A stretch of 29,680 bases of DNA from Arcobacter sp. UBA7394 (GTDB lineage: Bacteria > Campylobacterota > Campylobacteria > Campylobacterales > Arcobacteraceae). The DNA lies in assembly GCA_002470185.1 (NCBI GenBank), contig DKNG01000143.1, positions 3,811 to 33,490 of the forward strand. Reading direction: 5' to 3'. The position numbers were made by a program, and so were the translations under genes. This document shows positions 25,537 through 29,680 of this stretch, in pieces (positions within the stretch are counted from its first letter, which is position 1; the number at the start of each line of letters is the position of its first letter). The notes beneath the pieces are model-generated. The model was given only the letters and a program-made list of their open reading frames with translations, was not told the DNA's origin and did no database searches.

Positions 25537-26202
25537 TTACTTAATAGGTTTATTATAATCCCCAATTTGCCAGCCATCATCTTTTTTGTATTTCCCTAAA
25601 TTATAATCTTTCCAAACTTTTTTACAAAGTTTATTTCCTAATTTGTATTGATCTTTTGCAAACTGATGAGCCCTTCCAAAGTTTGGAAATACTCCAGAGC
25701 CACTAGCATACATATATGCTATATAACAATTTGATGAATACTCTTTTTGTTTTGATGCTTTTTTGAAATAGTATAAAGCTTTCTCATAATCTTTATCTAC
25801 AAGTTTCCCAAATAATAAATATTTTCCAATCATTGTTTGTGCTTTTGAGTAACCCTCATTTGCTGAGTCTACAAAGCTATTGTAAGCCTTTATTTTATTA
25901 TAATAAGGACTTTTCTTAGATTGATAGATTTTGCCTAATAGGTACTTTGCTTGGCTACTATGTAGTTTTTCTGATTTTTTTAGAAGTTTATAGGCTCTTT
26001 TTATATCTTTTTTGACTCCATCACCCTGAATAAAAATGATAGCTAGAGTATTTAAAGCTTTTGTATTATTTTGTTTTGCTAGTTTTTTGTATAAAGGAAT
26101 TGCTTTTAATGCACCTTGATTTTTATGTACATTATTTGCTTCTTGGAAACTTGTAGCATTTAAGATATTAATAAATATTAGAAATACTACAAGTTGTTTC
26201 AT
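25537..26202 (-). CDS. secreted Sel1-repeat protein
   Basis: This 221-residue protein has an N-terminal secretion signal ([16 protein letters not shown], about residues 1-16). From about residue 47 it has Sel1-like repeats, helical pairs of about 36 residues: [59 protein letters not shown]. Such repeats form a solenoid that binds other proteins, often in the periplasm. The start overlaps the alr stop by four bases (ATGA). Its 3' end is only two bases from the end of the convergent MoCF gene. The partner is unknown. Confidence 0.85.
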   Translation of the reverse strand: MKQLVVFLIFINILNATSFQEANNVHKNQGALKAIPLYKKLAKQNNTKALNTLAIIFIQGDGVKKDIKRAYKLLKKSEKLHSSQAKYLLGKIYQSKKSPYYNKIKAYNSFVDSANEGYSKAQTMIGKYLLFGKLVDKDYEKALYYFKKASKQKEYSSNCYIAYMYASGSGVFPNFGRAHQFAKDQYKLGNKLCKKVWKDYNLGKYKKDDGWQIGDYNKPIK

Positions 26203-27221
26203 TTTATTTCTCTTTTTATTTCTGAACTTAGAGTTGTTGTAATCTCATAAGTAATTGTATCTTGAATTTTTGCTAATTCTTGAACATTATCAAAAATGCA
26301 AACCTCTTTTTCATCTGTATCTAAAGAGAGGTTATCCATAGATACTCTTCCTAGTATTTTATGACCCTTAGGTGTTGTATAAGATTGTTTTTCATTTATT
26401 CTTAAAAAACCATCTCCATAACCAATATCATAAGTTGAAACAATCATATCTTGAGAAGCTGTAAAAGTTGCTCCATATCCAAGAGATTGTCCTTGTTTTA
26501 ATTGCCTTGTTGACATCTTCTTTGCCCACATAGAAAGTACTGGTTTTAACTCTGGATTATTATATGTTTTATCTGTTTCTAAATACCCGTATGTGGCTAT
26601 CCCAACTCTTGCAAAATCCTCATCGAAATTACTATGCCTAAATAGGGCAGATGAGTTACAAGAATGGAAGCTAGGAATATCAAGTGAAAGTTTTTCACAT
26701 ATGTTCACAACTCTTCTTTTAACTTCCTTAAAATTCTCATTTTGCCAAAAGAAATCTGTAGATAAAGTATCTGCATTTCTATGGTGTGTGAAAACTCCAG
26801 TTATTTTGATGTTTTTCTCTAAAAGCCCAGTATAAGCCTCTTCTAGTTCATCTAAGCAAATCCCATTTCTATGCATACCTGTATCAACTTTGATATGAAC
26901 ATTACTGTTATTCGGCAAATCACTAATATTTTCTAGGGAATTTAAAGCTATGTGAAAAGAGTGTGAATAAGTAGGAAAATTACTTTCAGCTAAGATTAAT
27001 ATTTCACTAAATAATTCTTTTATATGTAGAGCTTCTTTTAGTGTTCTAACTACTGCTTTTTCAATACCATATTCAGCACATAATGTGGCTATCTCAACTA
27101 GCCCATGACCATAGGCATTATCCTTTAGTACAACGGCTACCTTTTCTTTTGAACCTGTGTGTTTTGAGATGATATCTAGGTTATGAAATAAGTTGTTTTT
27201 ATTTAATAAAATTTTTGCCAA
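26199..27221 (-). CDS. alr: alanine racemase
   Basis: It interconverts L- and D-alanine with pyridoxal phosphate and supplies D-Ala for peptidoglycan. It has 340 residues, somewhat short for the family (about 360-390). K33 ([10 protein letters not shown]) forms the cofactor Schiff base, and Y249 (SLGYGATF) is the second catalytic base. RVGIATYG (206-213) and [11 protein letters not shown] (291-301) are further hallmarks. It starts with TTG: GAGGA lies six bases upstream, inside the end of uvrC, and the gap from the uvrC stop is two bases. Confidence 0.95.
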   Translation of the reverse strand: MAKILLNKNNLFHNLDIISKHTGSKEKVAVVLKDNAYGHGLVEIATLCAEYGIEKAVVRTLKEALHIKELFSEILILAESNFPTYSHSFHIALNSLENISDLPNNSNVHIKVDTGMHRNGICLDELEEAYTGLLEKNIKITGVFTHHRNADTLSTDFFWQNENFKEVKRRVVNICEKLSLDIPSFHSCNSSALFRHSNFDEDFARVGIATYGYLETDKTYNNPELKPVLSMWAKKMSTRQLKQGQSLGYGATFTASQDMIVSTYDIGYGDGFLRINEKQSYTTPKGHKILGRVSMDNLSLDTDEKEVCIFDNVQELAKIQDTITYEITTTLSSEIKREIK

Positions 27222-27223
27222 AA

Positions 27224-29077
27224 TTAATCCTCATTTTCTTTAAAATAACTAGTTATTAACTCTGCATCTTTTTGGTTTAGAACTTCTTTTAGTTCTTCTT
27301 TTGATGCTGTTTTAATTTTTTCAAACTCTCCAAAATATAAAAGAAGTTTTTTTACTTTTGCTTCTCCAATACCTTTGATTTGAAGTAGAGATATTTGTTT
27401 ATCTTCTGCTCGTTTTTGTTTTTTATGGAAGTTGATTACAAATCTATGAGCTTCATCTCTTTGTCTTTGTACAAACTGTAATCTTTGATCAGATGTTTTA
27501 AGTTTCAAAGCTCTAATACTTCCATCTTTATCTTTATAATGAACAATATCTTTTGCAGCACCTTTTGCTCTATGAGCTTTGGCATCTACTTTTTCTTTTG
27601 CTATTGCTATTATATCTAGATTTACTCCAACAGATTGAACAATATCATATGCTAGTTTTAGTAAAGTCTCTCCCCCGTCAATTACCCAAAGGTCTGGAGC
27701 AGGGTTCTTTTCAAAAGAGTCAACTCTTCTCATTAACATTTCTCTCATTTGAGAGTATTCGTCTTTTGATTCAAGATTATAATGTCTAAAGTCTTTTCTA
27801 TCAAAGGCATTTAATTCTTCATTCCATACAACCATAGCTCCAACAGTTGCTTGTCCCATCATATGTGAGTTATCATAAGACTCAACCCTATAAGGAAGTG
27901 TATTTAATCCAAATAGATTTTGAAGTTCTTCATATATAGTTGTTTGATTTTTAGAAGATTCAATTCTAAGTAATTCATCACAGTTATTAAGTGCAATATC
28001 CACAAGAGTCTTTTTCTTATCTCTTTTTGGATTTATAATTTTGATATTTCTATCAAATCTCTCTTTTATAAATACTTCTAAATCTTCTTTTTCTTCTACT
28101 TCATTAGCTACTAATATCTCTTTTGGAAGTAGGGGGATTTCATTATCATAGTAGTTTATAATAGCTCTTTGATATGCTTCATTTAAATCTATTGTAGGTT
28201 CATTATCAATGATTGTATCTATTTTAATAAAGTCATGTGAAGAAGAGGCTAGTTTTCCATCTCTAATGAACATTCTTACAATTACAGCTTTTTTTCTACC
28301 TGCTTTAATTGCAAAAAGGTCCAAGTCTTCATTTGTTGCTAAATCCATACCTGATTTGATTTGAGATTTCTCAATAGTTTTTATTCTATCTCTTAATTTC
28401 ATTGCTTCTTCAAATCTAAAGTCTTCTGCATACTCTTCCATTTTTTCTTGTAGTTTTGCTATTAGTTTTGTTTTATTATAAATAAAATCTAATGCAGTAT
28501 CTACAAGTTTTGAGTAATCTTCTGTAGTAATTTTACCTTCACATGGAGCATGACATTTTTTGATTTGGTGGAAAAGACAAGCCTCTTTTCCTTTGATACA
28601 TGATTTTTTTTGAACTAGAGGAACTATTTCATAAATAGAATCCAACATATCTTTTGCACCTGTTGAGTATGGTCCAAAGTATTTGATACTTTTTCTTTTA
28701 TGTACTTTTCTAGTGATTTCAAGTCTTGGGAATAGTTCTGCATAATCTACCATGATGTATGGATATGTTTTATCATCTCGTAGTAAAATATTGTATTTTG
28801 GTTTTAGTTGTTTGATAAGAGAATTTTCCAAAATCAAAGCATCATGTTCATTAGGAACAACAATCCATTCAAGTGATACAGCTTCGCTAATCATCTTGTA
28901 GATTCTAGGACCTAGTTTATCTGCTGGTAATAGTTTTGGAGTAAATTTAAAGTATGATTTTACTCTATTTTTAAGAACTTTTGCTTTTCCAATATAAAGT
29001 AAATGACCATCTTTGTCAAAGTACTGATAGACTCCCGCTTCATTTGGGAGTTGTTTTAATTTCTCTTCTAAATTCAT
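27224..29077 (-). CDS. uvrC: excinuclease ABC subunit C
   Basis: UvrC makes both cuts around a lesion in nucleotide-excision repair. It has 617 residues. The GIY-YIG nuclease (3' cut) starts at GVYQYFD (15-21) with LYIGKAK (27-33). C160, C167, C175 and C179 form the family Cys cluster (4Fe-4S in E. coli). The UVR domain that binds UvrB spans about 205-240. The second nuclease has its DDH triad at D402 (VESYDNSH), D467 (WVIDGGE) and H544 (RDEAHRF). Tandem helix-hairpin-helix motifs end the protein ([15 protein letters not shown], 565-579). The ATG has no visible Shine-Dalgarno sequence. Confidence 0.97.
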   Translation of the reverse strand: MNLEEKLKQLPNEAGVYQYFDKDGHLLYIGKAKVLKNRVKSYFKFTPKLLPADKLGPRIYKMISEAVSLEWIVVPNEHDALILENSLIKQLKPKYNILLRDDKTYPYIMVDYAELFPRLEITRKVHKRKSIKYFGPYSTGAKDMLDSIYEIVPLVQKKSCIKGKEACLFHQIKKCHAPCEGKITTEDYSKLVDTALDFIYNKTKLIAKLQEKMEEYAEDFRFEEAMKLRDRIKTIEKSQIKSGMDLATNEDLDLFAIKAGRKKAVIVRMFIRDGKLASSSHDFIKIDTIIDNEPTIDLNEAYQRAIINYYDNEIPLLPKEILVANEVEEKEDLEVFIKERFDRNIKIINPKRDKKKTLVDIALNNCDELLRIESSKNQTTIYEELQNLFGLNTLPYRVESYDNSHMMGQATVGAMVVWNEELNAFDRKDFRHYNLESKDEYSQMREMLMRRVDSFEKNPAPDLWVIDGGETLLKLAYDIVQSVGVNLDIIAIAKEKVDAKAHRAKGAAKDIVHYKDKDGSIRALKLKTSDQRLQFVQRQRDEAHRFVINFHKKQKRAEDKQISLLQIKGIGEAKVKKLLLYFGEFEKIKTASKEELKEVLNQKDAELITSYFKENED

Positions 29078-29099
29078 AGGCGAATTGTATCAAAAGTAT

Positions 29100-29122
29100 G
29101 CTTTTAGTTTAGGGCTAAAAGC
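29100..29122 (-). terminator. hairpin directly after the stop of the upstream gene, before uvrC
   Basis: GCTTTTAG (29100-29107) and CTAAAAGC (29115-29122) are perfect eight-base arms around a seven-base loop and touch the stop codon at 29123-29125. On the minus strand ATACTTTTGA follows instead of a strong U run, so termination may be weak. A minus-strand TACAAT lies close beyond it, only a few bases before the uvrC ATG. Confidence 0.5.
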
Positions 29123-29680
29123 TTAGTGATAATTTATATAATAAGGCTGAACCATAATCTTTTGACTACCTACATTTTGTAATCCTAATATCTCTTTAGG
29201 AGTCATAATAGGTTTTGTATCTGAGTTATAAAAAATCTTGAATCCTCCAATAGCTTTATGAGTTTGCTCACTTGCATATAAACCATTGTATATTTTGATT
29301 TTTACACCTGCATTTCCATGTCCATCGATATTATAAATAAGATTTAGATTATCAAAGTTTTTAACTTCTTCTTTTTTTCTTAACATTCTTTTATGGAACA
29401 TATGTACGATTAGATTTCTTTTTTCTTCTACATTGTGCTCTAGAAGATAATTACTAATAGATTCTTGTGCTTTATTTAAATCATCTGCAAAAATATGACC
29501 TACATATTTACCCGGTGGGTATCTTCTATGTGTTGGGATTTTGAATTCAGGATCAATTGCTAAATGAACATTATCATATTTAAGATATTTTAGTATTGGT
29601 TGTACTGCTTCAAAAGCTGTTTTAGTTCCTAGTTGTACATCAAGTATCACAGCAAAACCTTCTTTGTTTGCTCTTTTGAT
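29123..29680 (-). CDS. unidentified conserved protein, N-terminus outside window
   Basis: The frame is open from the stop to the right edge. The GTG at 29650 is preceded by readable codons (IKRANKEGFA), so it is probably an internal Val and the gene starts beyond 29680. The visible 185 residues contain VILDVQLGTKTAFEAVQPIL, then HLAIDPEFKIP, PGKYVGHIFADDLN, NLIVHMFHKRML and NIDGHGNAGVKIKIY. Alternating strands and helices suggest a TIM-barrel-like hydrolase fold; I recall similar segments (DPE, GxVxAxxxN, VHxF) in bacterial proteins of unknown function, often lipoproteins. D and E of the DPEF motif and the DGHG motif are candidate active-site residues. No firm name can be given. Confidence 0.7.
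   Translation of the reverse strand: MKRANKEGFAVILDVQLGTKTAFEAVQPILKYLKYDNVHLAIDPEFKIPTHRRYPPGKYVGHIFADDLNKAQESISNYLLEHNVEEKRNLIVHMFHKRMLRKKEEVKNFDNLNLIYNIDGHGNAGVKIKIYNGLYASEQTHKAIGGFKIFYNSDTKPIMTPKEILGLQNVGSQKIMVQPYYINYH

Noticed and set aside
26593..26835. Plus-strand open frames inside alr and uvrC (also 27553-27789)
   Set aside because: They are antisense shadows with leucine-rich, domain-less translations.

Overview
The window is AT-rich DNA that looks like a Campylobacterota (epsilonproteobacterial) chromosome, most likely Arcobacter or a close relative. The reasons are the low GC content, arginine written almost only as AGA in the ribosomal genes, a zinc-binding short S14, T-rich promoters in which usually only a TATAAT box is clear, and the style of the chemoreceptors and radical-SAM YgiQ. 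This assignment rests on recognising protein families; no search was run.

Layout. (1) 1-355: the 3' end of a membrane protein with two zinc ribbons, cut by the window edge. (2) 356-1172: no intact gene. It holds a decayed coding remnant (about 381-905) and a long AT-rich inverted repeat ending in a T run. (3) 1173-11926: one long S10-spc transcription unit. It starts with a consensus promoter and a two-hairpin leader, runs rpsJ-rplC-rplD-rplW-rplB-rpsS-rplV-rpsC-rplP-rpmC-rpsQ-rplN-rplX-rplE-rpsZ-rpsH-rplF-rplR-rpsE-rplO-secY-map-infA, and ends in a hairpin. The alpha cluster (rpmJ, rpsM, rpsK, rpsD, rpoA, rplQ) does not follow. (4) 11927-12359: a nested palindrome, a small leftward HTH gene and a divergent promoter region with repeated TGGAACAAA. 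(5) 12360-16791: a rightward run of a family-4 uracil-DNA glycosylase, a lipoprotein with a periplasmic-binding fold, aspS, and a degenerate ZnuA-like binding protein. (6) 16890-25534: a soluble double-Cache/CheW protein, ygiQ, adk, a NIT-domain chemoreceptor and a MoCF (CinA-N-like) protein that starts 4 bases after the chemoreceptor. (7) 25537-29680, minus strand: an unidentified protein cut by the right edge, then uvrC, alr and a Sel1-repeat protein packed head to tail.

Most of the window is core machinery: translation, protein export, N-terminal methionine removal, aspartyl-tRNA charging, adenylate balance, excision repair and D-alanine synthesis. The less ordinary parts are the soluble Cache-Cache-CheW protein, the NIT receptor coupled to a molybdopterin-binding-fold protein, the HTH gene with repeats in its own promoter, the ZnuA-like protein without the usual metal ligands, and several unexplained palindromes. 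I saw no CRISPR array, insertion sequence, tRNA or rRNA, and no clear new defence or mobile system. Several starts were moved to an internal codon where a Shine-Dalgarno (SD) sequence, promoter position or family length favoured it.
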